From Aspidiotus rigidus (Eukaryota > Arthropoda > Insecta > Hemiptera > Diaspididae), in assembly GCA_035079385.1 (NCBI GenBank), contig JAVHKY010000011.1, forward strand, positions 11,116,001-11,180,000: a DNA stretch of 64,000 bases, read 5' to 3'. Positions 22,041-33,120 of this stretch are shown here, one piece after another. Positions within the stretch are counted from its first letter, which is position 1; each line of letters begins with the position of its first letter. The notes below the pieces were generated by a model. It searched no databases. It was given only the letters and a program-made list of their open reading frames with translations, and was not told the DNA's origin. The translations under genes and the position numbers were made by a program.

Positions 22041-24194
22041 ACACATACATCGACTATACCTTGTGATGTAGCAGGGTACGAGTAGAGGCATACGAGTACA
22101 AACACATAAACCTATGACACTAAATTTCATGGGAACATTGTTGACACGGCTCTATCAGGATGGACGAGACTTGAGACAAGAGTTCGTACTTCATCAAAAT
22201 GTCGTAACTAAATCTAATCCTCGAATTAATCACAACCCACATCAGAATGTATTCGACTCCTACCTCAATTCCCCTCCACCTGAGAGGACCGGCTCGGACT
22301 AGCTCAATCGAAGCGCTAAGAGCATGAATACATCTTTCTGAGGGCATGAGTAACTGAAGATGGACCACGGTCAGTTTTTGGTTCACTTTTTGAGATCACA
22401 TAGGCTATACGAAATATCTAGATAATTGAGGCTAGCGTTGTCGTTGATACGGGTTCTACTTTCCCGTCAAACAAAAGAAAATAGTTTGTCGTAGTAATTG
22501 TAAATCGGATCGTAAGAAAATAAATATAAAAACACGAACATAATCTCCGCTCATTCGATGAGGTACGTGAACGAGCACTTTATAAACCTGAAAAGAAACA
22601 AGGACTGCACAAGTCAGTCGGTGGTACCTAGAGAGAGTGGGGGACTACGGGTAACCTAAAAAGAGTAAAATTTAGAAAAATTGGGCCAGAAGATTCTTCG
22701 CTGATAACTCGCAGACTGCAGCTATATTCCTCGGCATAATCACCTAAAATATCCAATTTTTCGGGGATTGGGAGATCACTGAAAAATAAAACTTTCGCCG
22801 CTCATCGGCTAGGAGGAAAAGATTCGAAGTCTTCGATAACAGGTAAACGTATCTTATTATTATTAGCGAATAACACAACCAATGACTAGCAAATGAGATT
22901 GCAGCATTGGGAAATCGTCGAACTACCAATAATAATTATTATAATTGAGCAAACTTTACTTCATCGATGTTACTGCTCCTTCGAGATCAGATGACTTTGG
23001 TCAGATTTTTCCTCGTCGTCGATAATGATTTTAAAGCGTGGATGTAGACGGTTGTCCTCTGTACAACCCAAATTTCACCTACTCGACAAATATCCTCGAA
23101 ATCCGAGCGTGGACGAACTATACAGGCGTCACGTATAGTCGGAGTTATTTATCCTGAGGTCCGGTACACGAATTCCTTATGCTCAGTCGATGTCTTATTC
23201 GAACATACGAGTTGATACCCTCGATATGGACTCATGACGCGACACCACTTTTATTTTACGATTTCGAGTCGAAAATAACTTAAAGAATTGGTGGTAAATT
23301 CCGATCTTCGATAATTAAAATTCTTAAAAATGACATATCTTCGTATCAATAAGAATATGTCTTCGCTAATTAAAACACCCTATCAAACCACGCAAGTAGA
23401 AAGAGAAAAACCTACTCTACTCGACAGACGGGCCATTGAATCGGGGAGAAGCACATGTTCATCGAAATCGTGAGAATACGAATCAAATTCGGCAACGAGA
23501 GATGCATCCTTCGATGCGGAAAGAGAAACGTACACTGTCTTCGCCGTTGACCAAAAGTCACCGGTGAGACCTCAAAAAAAAAAAATTTAATTCGTATTCT
23601 CACTTACCGTAGTGGATTGTGGTAGAGCCGAGATAATGGGAGAAGAAGGAGAGAATAAGGATAAACTTCAGATAAGGACAGACACGAAAGGGGGAAGGTA
23701 GGAAAACGTACGCTACACGACGGTAGATTAGGAAGTAACACGGATGCACGAATATCAGTTCGATTATCTCGCCTCTACACCAATACCATCACAGTCTACA
23801 CGCTCATACAACTACAAGCAACCAGAAAGTTTGTTCACCGTCATTGTCGCTACATCACAACCTCTACAACCTTCTACATACACACATTGTAAACTTTTAC
23901 ACACCATTACCTGAAGCAGTTACACTCGACATTATATTCCATCCTCTTATCCTTCCTCACTTTCCGTTACTCTACCAACTTCCTTAAAACCTCCCTTTCT
24001 CATGTGTCATTTATAATATTCATAACTTTTGTAACGCCGAGCCAATAGCCCTCGTGAAGCTCTAGTGCTCGTAAAAATAAAATAAAAAAAAAAAAAAAAA
24101 AAAAAAAAGAAGTGATGGTTTCCTTCAATTTTTGAGTGGTGTGCTTACAGTCAGCGTATAAACGAAACTTTACAAACTTTGATTTCAAGCGCAC
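22041..24194. other. stretch with no recognised gene
   Basis: The first few hundred bases may be LINE 3' untranslated sequence. The rest is AT-rich with short frames only and an A-rich run at 24081-24108. I see no splice-paired exons or transposon ends. Confidence 0.4.
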
Positions 24195-24762
24195 GTCTCT
24201 CCTTTGGGCTCTCTCGTTTCGGAGATATTCCTGTCCAGATTTGAGGTTGACTTGTTTTCCTCGGGCCAAGTGCTACTGAGTCCCATCCATTACTGGAACC
24301 AATATGTGGACGATATAATATTATAAGAACTCCTTCGGCCAGCATTCTACTGAGTCAGCCAGCTTTCTAAAAGGAGCTTGCGACCATTAAGCACTTGGCC
24401 GCTGTGAATGAGATGAACTTGGACATTGACCGTACGGTCCGTAAAAAGCTTACGAGGAAGGGTCTTGATTTCACCTCCTCCCCGCCCCCGGGATCTGAGC
24501 TGTAATAATGATAATAAAAAACTACGTTGGATCAAGCTCCCGTTTTTGGGTGAATTTTCATCCAAGCTGACTCGTGTCCCCCGCCCCTTTGGCTTCAGGC
24601 CTGCCTTCTATAACCTCACTACGGTGAAGGCTTTGTTTGTTAGGCTAAAATACCCCATCCTGCGGGGGGAGAGGAGTGTAGTGTACAGATGTGGCCATTG
24701 CAGTCAGTCTTTTCGATTACTCTTTGAGTATTCTGTAATTACGTCGAGCCGTAACATATCGG
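24195..24762 (+). mobile_element. Penelope-like element, copy 2 (shortened, lacks endonuclease)
   Basis: The plus strand matches the minus-strand copy at 18.8-21.4 kb. It gives FEVDLFSSGQVLLSPIHYWN, then QYVDDI with the RT motif C intact, then KHLAAVNEMNLDIDRTVRKK and IKLPFLGEFSSKLTR of the linker. It then passes into a 3' tail shared with copy 1 (CTTTGAGTATTCTGTAAT ... CGAGCCGTAACATATCGG). The whole GIY-YIG domain is missing, and a stretch between YVDD and the linker is also deleted. It is a non-autonomous remnant. Confidence 0.85.
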
Positions 24763-25850
24763 TTGAATTTTGTGGGCATCTATTTTTTCTTCAAGGATCT
24801 GACGAAAATCAAATTTGAAACACGCACTGACGCAGGTCCGCGCGAGCTAAGAAGATTGATAGTTTTCGAAATAAAAATATTGTTGACCTCCGATTCTCAG
24901 GTTTTATTGTAACCCTTTGTTCTCTTTATTCACTGTAAATAGTTTCATGATTACAAAATTTCAATTAATATTGCTGTCATCGTATGCCGATATTTTTTAC
25001 GTTGATCTTTTATTCTTGTTGAGTGTTTACAATTCTGTAAGTTCTCGCCATACGTTCGATTTCTGTCAAGACGATAAAAATAGTGATCTATCCATGGACT
25101 CATGAGTACTATAATTATTTTCAAGAGTTACTTCATCCTCGATAATACTCAATTTTTTTGGCTTTCTGAAATTTACGTGAAAGAGTATCGACATCGCCAG
25201 GGATCTAAAAATATCAAGATATCTGATTTCAAATAATAATACAAATATATCGAGTGACGTACGTGTGAAGTACACTACTGAAGTGTTGTCTGACAGACGT
25301 AATATAATATTGTAAATCTTATCGTAATTGAAACGCTTGGTCAGCTATAAAAAGTATATTGTTGATGAGTTGGAATATCGCCTCTTACAAGTTCCTTCGA
25401 AAATTTTTAGAGTTTCTAAAGCCTTTTTTTCCCTCCACACGCACAGCGGAAATCCATCGTAGAATACACCATGGAAAATGAAGTGGGAGTTTTATAAAGA
25501 AAAGAGAGACGTATCATTTTTTTTTACTTTCCTTCCGAGTACCACTTCATACGCAGCGAATTAAAAAATTTTACGATTTATAATTAGAAGGCGAGAAAAG
25601 ACAGTCCATGATATTTTGCTCACAAACGTAGCACGAATGATTTAATATACGTGATAGGAATGCAAGTTATAATCTACGACCGTGACATTTTCTTGACGGT
25701 AAATAAGACGAAGATTGAAATTTTTTCCAAGTCTTAGGAGGTTAAAGACTCAGCTTCTTTCAATTAATATTAGAAATTTTGAATCGAAAAGTATTCGAAA
25801 AAAGTAGAAATGTTTATGTATGCAGAATGTTGCAAATGTTTTAATTCGTT
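24763..25850. other. AT-rich stretch with no recognised gene
   Basis: Only short open frames occur. No repeats or transposon ends were recognised. Confidence 0.4.
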
Positions 25851-26210
25851 GTTGGAAGAGGGGACACAAAAGCTCGCACATGATTTTTTTTTAGCCAGGA
25901 ACTCGCTTTCTATGGGGAGGGGGCATCCTCAGAAAACGGGTGTGTACACGAGCGCGTCCGACTTTTGTGACTTGGCCCCTTCAAGAAGCCAAATATGCGA
26001 TTCTGCAAAGCTTGAAGCTCGAATTCACCTCCTATAATATACAGCTCGGTGGTCTGTGTATATAGCCTGTAAGGATGCCTCTTTGAGTAACTAGATATAC
26101 AATGCTCCATGCACCAATTGATGTAGCCCCTTCAATGAACCAGAAATGCAACGCTTCAAGCATCTTAAGATTCATAATATTCTTCTAAAGTATTCTCAGC
26201 CCCCCTCCTA

Positions 26211-26460
26211 CATAGAGTAAACAGAGTTCGTCCAAGAGAGCTAGAGACACCGGCATCATCCAAATTTGTAGTTTAGGGTTCGCCTAACGCAGTTGACCGA
26301 GTGGTGAATCTGCAACACTCAACAATTTGCATTGTGTACTGCTGTATGCAGAGCTTGACGCGCACTCAACGCGTTAGGCGAACCTAAACTACAAATTTGG
26401 ATGATGCCTGTATTTGTTAACGTTGTAAGTATAGCAAAGACGACCTCTGTTTACTCTGTG
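26211..26460. mobile_element. 250-bp foldback MITE with 8-bp target duplication, in the satellite
   Basis: The ends CATAGAGTAAACAGAG and (complemented) CACAGAGTAAACAGAG are flanked by CCCTCCTA (26203-26210) and CCCTTCTA (26461-26468), which match at seven of eight positions. A second, longer pairing lies inside: GGCATCATCCAAATTTGTAG, through TTCGCCTAACGC, at 26252-26290, with its complement at 26371-26408. Eight-base duplications point to hAT mobilisation. It interrupts a unit of the ~175-bp satellite at the CCCTCCTA phrase. Confidence 0.8.
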
Positions 26461-26842
26461 CCCTTCTATCATATGTATCTCGGTCGTCGGTGTGTATAGC
26501 CTGAAAGATAGACCCTTCAAGTAACTAGATATGCAATGCTCCATACATCAATTGGCTTAACCCCTTCATTGATTTAGATATGTAACGATTCAAACTCTAG
26601 AAGACTCAGAACGTCCTTCTAAGATATTCTAAGTCTCCCTCCTAACATATTATATAGCTCAAAGTTTGAATCAAATATAGCTTTGAGGTTGGCATTTTTA
26701 ACAGGGAACTTGTTTTATTGGGAGGGGGCGGTTCTTGGAAAAAACGTCTGCCGGCAGACTGTCTGCCACAGCTTGGGGCTTGAAAATTTTCGAAGATACC
26801 CCCCTATCATAATAATGTATATCTTGAAGGTCGGTGGGGCAT

Positions 26843-27362
26843 AAAGATGTTACCAGTTAAATGGGAGTTTGAACTAAATTCACGAAAGGTTAGATGCACA
26901 CATTAAATGTACGAAATTTGCATCTCAACTTTATCTTCAATTTGTGCCCCTACTCAACTTTATACGACATTTCTAAGCCGAGTTATGGACCAAAATGTGC
27001 CAAAAATTGATCAATTTGCCAAAATTCTCAAAAATTAAAAATTGTTCAAACTTCCATATTTAATCCGATTTGAAAGTGAAATTTAAAGCTGATTCCGAAA
27101 AAATTACCTAAATAACCCTATGAAGCTTGGAAGTGGGTGATTTTTCAATTTCTTATTTCGGAAATCTTGGCATATTGGTCAATATTTGTCATATTTTGGT
27201 CCATAACTCGGCTCAGAAAAGTCGGAGAAACTTCGGATATGGCTCAAATTAAAAGTAAAATTAAGATACAAAATTCGTATATTTAAACTACACGTCTAAC
27301 GTTTTGTGTTTTCGCGCTACGAGAGATTTAGCGCAAACTCCTATTCAACTGGTAGCATCTTT
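26843..27362. mobile_element. 520-bp foldback element with ~150-bp imperfect arms
   Basis: The outer ends AAAGATGTTACCAGTTAAAT and (complemented) AAAGATGCTACCAGTTGAAT pair. Pairing continues inward through GGGAGTTTG and through CATTTTGGTCCATAACTCGG and its complement. The arms are imperfect, so the element is old. No target duplication is obvious. A one-armed relative lies at 9370-9600. Confidence 0.7.
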
Positions 27363-27559
27363 CGCCCCCCCCCCCCTCGGTATAGCCTGAAAGATAGCAC
27401 TTTGAGTAAGCAGATATGCAGTGCTTCATACACCAATTGACTTAGCCCCATCAGTGAGCCAGACACGCAATGCTTCAAACATCATAAGATTCAGAACGTC
27501 CTTCTAAGGTATTCCAAGTCCTCCTCCTATTATATACAGCTCGGAGGTTGAATCTTATA

Positions 27560-28345
27560 CATCTTGGAGGTCGGAACTGGAAAGGATTGAGTATGGGAAG
27601 AGACCCGAAATGCGTTTGAGAAAATGTAGTAAGGTATTTCGAGGGGAGGCGAAAGCAGTGTGGGTAGAAAGTTCCGGAAACTCAGCTAAGGATACGAGGA
27701 AGTGGGAAAGTAAGAGGTTCGGCTGCTTCAGCGCAGAGGCTGAGGTTAGGGCTGGTAGGGAATGCTCTTAGGGCTATTCTGAGAGCTGTTGATTGAACAG
27801 TATTTAATTATTGAAGAGAGGATTTGTTAGACTAAGAGTAGGTCGGGGAGTCGCAGTCCAGTTAGGGAGCGGAAGAGACTTACATAGTTGGGAGAAGTAA
27901 TTTTCGGTTATATCCTACCCGGGAATGAGATAGATATTTAAGAATATTGGTGGCATTCAAAAGCGATACTATGTGAGAGATCCAAGAATGATCGTGGTTA
28001 AAGGTAAGGCCCAAGAATTTATAAGAATTAAGAATTTTGATCGAAGGAATAGAGAAGGTAGAGAAATTTGTGGTCGGCGGTTTTCTTGGAAGATGACGAG
28101 ACCAGTTGATAAGCACGGTCTGAAGTCCATGTAGATATTTCATCTGGTTGGGGGAGTCTTGATACTCGATGAGGGTCTGAAGATTGGAAAAAAATGCTGT
28201 AGTCATCGGCGAAAAGGCGTTTGTAAGGGGGAAGCAGATACAAGTTGTGACGTCATTTATGGCTAATAGAAAGCGGGACACTTCAGACTTCTCCTTCAGG
28301 CAAAACTTCTGCGAAGAGAAAATTGACTTCAAAAAATTCTCGTCG
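27560..28345 (-). pseudogene. LINE reverse transcriptase fragment
   Basis: The minus strand reads SRFLLAINDVTTCICF, then KRLFADDYSIFFQSSDPHR (RT motif C, FADD), then FLGLTFNHDHSWISHIVSLL. Further on it reads LNTVQSTALRIALRAFPTSP and NLSLCAEAAE, the segment that follows the RT palm in Jockey-type LINEs. Frames change at least twice and neither end of the element is present. It is a different copy from the LINE at 14.8-17.5 kb. Confidence 0.78.
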
Positions 28346-30229
28346 GGATCAAGACTGATTCCATGTACAAAAGCTAGTGGACTTTATATAACTATCCGAA
28401 ATACGGAATTGATACCAATCGGTAACTGATAATGTAATTCTGTCTATACACGTCAATAGGAGATAAAAGTTTATAAAATTTACATACTAGGTATAGCGTA
28501 ACGAAACTAATGGAAGTGTTGCGAAGTCATATATTATTATGTTGACTTTATGTTGATTATTCCCTCGATAAATGAAAAATATAGAAAACCTTGAACGATA
28601 TTGTTCCGAATCGGAATGAAATGCAATAACTTCCTGATTAAATTCGCTACCTATTTACGCGCGGCGTAAGCTCGCACGATGTTTCTGACTGCGGTGACGC
28701 GCGTAAAAAATGAAGTCGCTCACACCTCGTTTGAAAAAATTTTGGTTTCAGGTAATAAGCGAGACCAGTGAAACTTCATTGTACTATGTCAGTCCGACGA
28801 CGAATATGGCTTCGCATCAAGTAAACACATTTTTCAGCATCGCTGATCTACAAATGGAGTGTTACAGCTAGGAGAGGGAAAACACTGACTCGCTGGCTAC
28901 GATTTATGAATGCACAATTATTATTATTATTCGTTAAACCTATTGTAAACTTACTTATAATTTTTGTTTGGTATCAAGTTATTTAGTTTACTTGTACACC
29001 CAGCTAGACGCTACAATAAGTATAATAAACGATTAAGTGTTCTTTTTGTATTTTGGACCAAAATATACGCGTGGAAGGTAACAGACAGCTATGCTTTTCT
29101 TTTCGAATTTTTGCCGAAAATCAATTTTCTATGCCCAAATTTGTTTGAATAAATATATTCGGAGTAGTAGGTGAACAGTTCAAGGCTTATTTATTTTTTT
29201 TTAGAGGAATTTCAAAATTATTTGACCGCGTCTATGAAGGACAGATCATTGCGACAGAAATATCTTTAACCGTGGGAATGGCAGGGAAAATAGTGGTTCA
29301 GATATTTTGAAAAAGGAAGTGAAATTGGATACCAAGTGGGTATCTTTCGTTTTCACTTAATATATTGGTTCGAAAGTTTCAATAATTAATGACTTAGTGG
29401 TGCTTATACCCATTTCGTTAATGCCTCCGCTCTTCAAGGAGATCCTTGAGGCTGTAGAAATATCTCCCTGTAGACATACTTCAGGATTTTGAACTCGATC
29501 GCCTGAAAGAGAGTTGCGGTCCTTCCCATGAAAGTTTTGTTGATGGATGTCCTCAAAGTTCCATCGGTGTTGCCCAAATATTAGCCTTTGTGCTAGAGCT
29601 CCTGGACTCCTCGCACATTCGCAGAGCCCCTAAAATCTTCAGTGCACTATAACGCAGCTATTAATATTTTACCTTCTGATCGTTCCAACTTCCCACTACA
29701 CTAGCAATAAAGATCGAAAAAGCTCTCAAATTGAGATTTTTGTAACTCATCTGGCAATCACTCTCCCGCGACGACCATTTACTCGACCATCAGTTGAGAC
29801 TTGGTATAATAATCGAATGCTGTTTTCCAAACTGAACATACCAACCCCCTCCCCCTCCTTCCATAGTTCGAAAATGCGGTCAAACATAAAATCAAAGAAA
29901 TTTTCCCAAATCTCACTTTTCATACCTCGAGTGATGGACTATTTGGTAGCGAGCTCCCTGATTGGTGGATTAGGACACTCGTGTCTACTTAACCAATCAA
30001 CAAAATTTTCCCTCTCGTAGCTTATTCGACAATTTTTTGAAGTCCGGAGGTCAAAATGCCGGACCACGAGAGCTACAGCCTTGGCACCTTTTGTAATGGC
30101 AACGGAGAAACCGCAATCCTTACTCGTACCTTCAACCATTTGCCGTGAATTCTTTCCTCTAGCTCAGCGAGTCCCCTCTGTAATCAAGTGCCCCTCTATT
30201 CGCGAGTTGAGATAACTGAGTGTACTCGT
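28346..30229. other. AT-rich stretch with no recognised gene
   Basis: Short open frames only. I found no domain, splice-paired exons or element ends. Confidence 0.4.
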
Positions 30230-30902
30230 AGTCGTATTGCCTCCTTGGAATGACATTTGCTCATGTCCAGTTATAAATAATGATGTCACAGAGAGGTTGG
30301 AAGTGACGTAACGGGTTGATGACGACACAAAAATATATGATGTCTCAAGTTTAGGGACGATGACATCAGGGAGTGACGACAGAATCAAAGGGGTCAGTGA
30401 CATCACCAAAGTTGGGGGTGAAGACACCAAGGGTTGATGATGATGTCACCAAAGAGTATAATAGGTCCAAATGATAAGGGTGACGACGTCACTGAGGTAC
30501 AAAAAATGATGAAACGGATTGGTGACGTCATCAAGGTTGGGGTAGAAAACATTAAGGATTAATGACGTCCCAAAAGTGTCTATGTCTGAATGTTATAGGG
30601 GGATGATGTCAATAAGGTAAGGGAATGATATCGTGGGTTGGTGAAGTCATCAGGGTTAGGGTTGATGACGTCACTAAAGTACCTAAGGGAGTTGATATTG
30701 TGGGTTGATGACGTCAATGAGATTTGGGTTGAAGACGTCACAAGAGAATGTATGTCTGGAAATTAGGGGTGGTGATTTTACTAAGGTACGGAGAATGATA
30801 TTGCGGGATGGTGACGTCATCAAGGTTGAGGTTCAAGACGTCGCGGGTCATGACGTCGCGGGTCATGACGTCACAAGAGAGTGTATGTCCAAAGATTAGG
30901 AG
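30230..30902. repeat. TGACGTCA-rich degenerate tandem array, part 1
   Basis: Diverged units contain GGTTGGTGACGTCATCAAGG, GTTGAAGACGTCAC and GTGTATGTCTGAA. The perfect palindrome TGACGTCA occurs five times in this part, beside many one-base variants. The array resumes on the far side of the hAT-like element at 30903-31562. Confidence 0.8.
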
Positions 30903-31562
30903 CAGGGGTATGAACCGTTATTATTTTTTTTTTAGGATTCCGCTTCCATTCGTGCTTCAACTGAATCGCCGGATCCGCTTCCTTTTGGTTCTGCTTCCAA
31001 GCAGCAATTGCCGGATCCGCTTCCTTCCGGTTCCGCTTCCGAGGAGCAATTGCCGGATCCGCTTCTTTTCGGTTCCGCTTCTGAGAAGCTTTAGCCGGAT
31101 CCGCTTCCTTTCGGTTCTGGTTCCAAGAACCATTTACCGGATCCGCTTCCTTTCGGTTCCGCTTCCAGGGAGCAATTGCTGGATCCACTTCCTTTTGGTT
31201 TTGTATTTTCATAAAAGAATCTTTCAGGAATTGCGCTAAACAATTACGGTTATCCTTTAAAAAAAGGCACAGAATTTCGGTTATCCTCTATTTTTTAGGG
31301 GATATCCGCTATTTTTCACATATTAAATATTGGTTACAATTCTTTGGCCAGATTTCAAGATCCGCTTCCCTTTGGTTCCGCTTCTAAGGACCATTCTCCG
31401 GATCCGCTTCCGAAAAGCAATCGCCGAATCCGCTTCTTTTTGGTTCCGCCTCCAAGCAGCAATCGCCGGATCCGCTTCCTTTCGGTTCCACTTCCAAAAC
31501 CCGAAAATTCAGGTCCGGATTCCGGATACCATTTTGGATAGCAATTCCGGTTCATACCCCTG
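30903..31562. mobile_element. 660-bp hAT-like element carrying an internal minisatellite
   Basis: The ends are CAGGGGTATGAACCG and its exact complement, a typical hAT terminus. The flanking octamers are ATTAGGAG and ACTTGGAG, which agree at six of eight positions. No transposase is present. The interior is mostly a 42-bp minisatellite (GCCGGATCCGCTTCCTTTCG, then GTTCCGCTTCC). It splits the TGACGTCA array and therefore arrived after it. Confidence 0.85.
30960..31500. repeat. 42-bp minisatellite inside the hAT-like element
   Basis: About five copies lie at 30960-31200 and about three shorter or variant copies at 31360-31500. Because 42 is a multiple of three, the minus strand reads as 14-residue repeats (KEADPAIAPWKRNR) for over 100 codons (31212-30871). 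Most units contain a GGATCC site. I treat the open frame as a by-product of the repeat. Confidence 0.85.
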
Positions 31563-32100
31563 ACTTGGAGTGAGAACTTCACTAAGGAAGGGGGATGATG
31601 TCACAGGTTGGTGACGTCATCAACATTGTAGCTGAAGACATCACTGATTGATGACGTCACAAAAATATAGAGAGAATGATGTCATGGATTGGTGACGTCA
31701 TCAAGGTCGGAATTGAAAACGTCACGGGTTGATGACGTCACAAAAGTGATTATGTTTAAAGGTGAGAGGTCATGACGTCACTAAGGTATAGGATATAATT
31801 TTGCGCATTAGTGACGTTATCAACGCTGAGGTTGAAGACGTCACCATATGATGACGTCACGAAAATGTAGGGAGAATTATGTCACGGATTGGTGACGTCA
31901 TAAAGGTTGTAGTTGAAGAAGTCAAGGGTATTATGTTTGAAGGTGAGAGGTGATGATATCATTACAGTATAGGAGATAATTTCACAGGTTGGTGACATTA
32001 TCAACATTGAGGTTGAAGCCGTCACAAAAGAATATACGTCTGAAGGTTAAGGGTGATAACTACGGTAGGAAGATGATATAACGGATTGGCAACGTCATAA
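31563..32100. repeat. TGACGTCA-rich degenerate tandem array, part 2
   Basis: This continues the array after the hAT-like element. Seven perfect TGACGTCA octamers occur between 31600 and 31900, in units such as ATGTCACGGATTGGTGACGT followed by TTGATGACGTCACAAAA. The units decay towards 32100. Confidence 0.8.
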
Positions 32101-32149
32101 AAGTCTATACAAATGCGTCGTCCGTCGTCTAGCCAGCCGGAAACTTCGG

Positions 32150-33120
32150 CTCGTACCGTCGTTTAGAGGTCAAACTCTCATAATATATAGCTCGGAAGTC
32201 GAAAATTTAACAGGGAACCTGTTTTATCGGAAGGGGGTCCGGAAAAAACATCTGCCATCCGGCCGGCCGGTAAAGCTTGGAACTTGAAAATTTTCTATGT
32301 CCCGCTCCTATAATATATGTATAGTTAGGTGGTTGGTGAATATAGCCTGAAAGATAGCCCCTTCGAGTAACTAGATATGCAATCCTTCACACACAAATTG
32401 GTTTAGCCCCTTCAATGAGCCAGATATGCGATGCTTCAAATACCATAAGACTCAGAACGTCCTTCTAAGTATTCTAAGTCCCCCCTCCTATCATATATAG
32501 CTCGGTGGTCGGTGTATATAGACCAAAAGATAGCCCTTTGAGTAACTGGATATGCAATACTTCATACACCAATTGACTTAGCTCCTTCAATGTGTTAGAT
32601 ATGTAATGATTCAAACTCTAGAAGACTGAGAACGTCCTTCTAAGATATTCCAAGTCCCCCTCCTGTCATATATCTCGGTGGTTGGTGTATATAGACCAAA
32701 AGATAGCCCTTTGCGTGACTGGATATGCAATACTTCTTACACCAATTGACTTAGCCCCTTCATTGATTCAGATATGTAACGATTCAAACTCTAGAAGACT
32801 CAGAACGTCCCTCTAAGGTATTCTAAGTCCCCTCGTATTATTTCATGCCCTATAAAACAGGTTCTGTGCCTCCCCTCGTTCAACTTCGTTGAAGAACCCG
32901 TGAGTTTTCGCCTCCCATCATAAATAGCTTGGAGGTTGACATTTTTCCAAGCTTCTCTCCTATCACGATCATAATATAGGTATAGCTTGGAGGTCATATG
33001 ATAATTATATAGTTTCCCATTTTTCGAATCCCAAATGCCCCATAAAACAGGATCCCTGTCAGCCCTCGTACAACTCCATTAAAAAACCCGTGAGTTTTTT
33101 CCAAGTCCCGCATTTTGGTG
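32150..33120 (+). repeat. ~175-bp satellite in tandem, with a related downstream module
   Basis: The marker GAACGTCCTTCTAAG (or GAACGTCCCTCTAAG) recurs near 32455, 32632 and 32806, giving a period of about 175. Each unit also contains CCCCCTCCTATCATATATAG. From about 32840 the array changes to a module with CCCTATAAAACAGGTTC and CTCGTTCAACTTCGTTGAAG, which is also seen at 57.5-57.9 kb. Confidence 0.85.

Larger units (their letters stand above)
25955..27560 (+). repeat. diverged ~175-bp satellite units, interrupted
   Basis: Units contain AGTAACTAGATATGCAATGC, TAGCCCCTTCAATGAGCCAG, CAGAACGTCCTTCTAAG and CCCCCTCCTATCATATATAG. Copies lie at about 25955-26210, 26461-26660 and 27370-27560. A MITE (26211-26460) and a larger foldback (26843-27362) lie between them. 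The same unit occurs in better tandem order at 32.2-33.1 kb and as remnants at 57.4-57.9 kb. Confidence 0.8.

Noticed and set aside
30871..31212. A 113-codon minus-strand frame with KEADPAIAPWKRNR repeats, as a gene
   Set aside because: It is a translation of the 42-bp minisatellite inside a hAT-like element and lacks a promoter, splice sites or flanking coding context. It is kept only as a finding.
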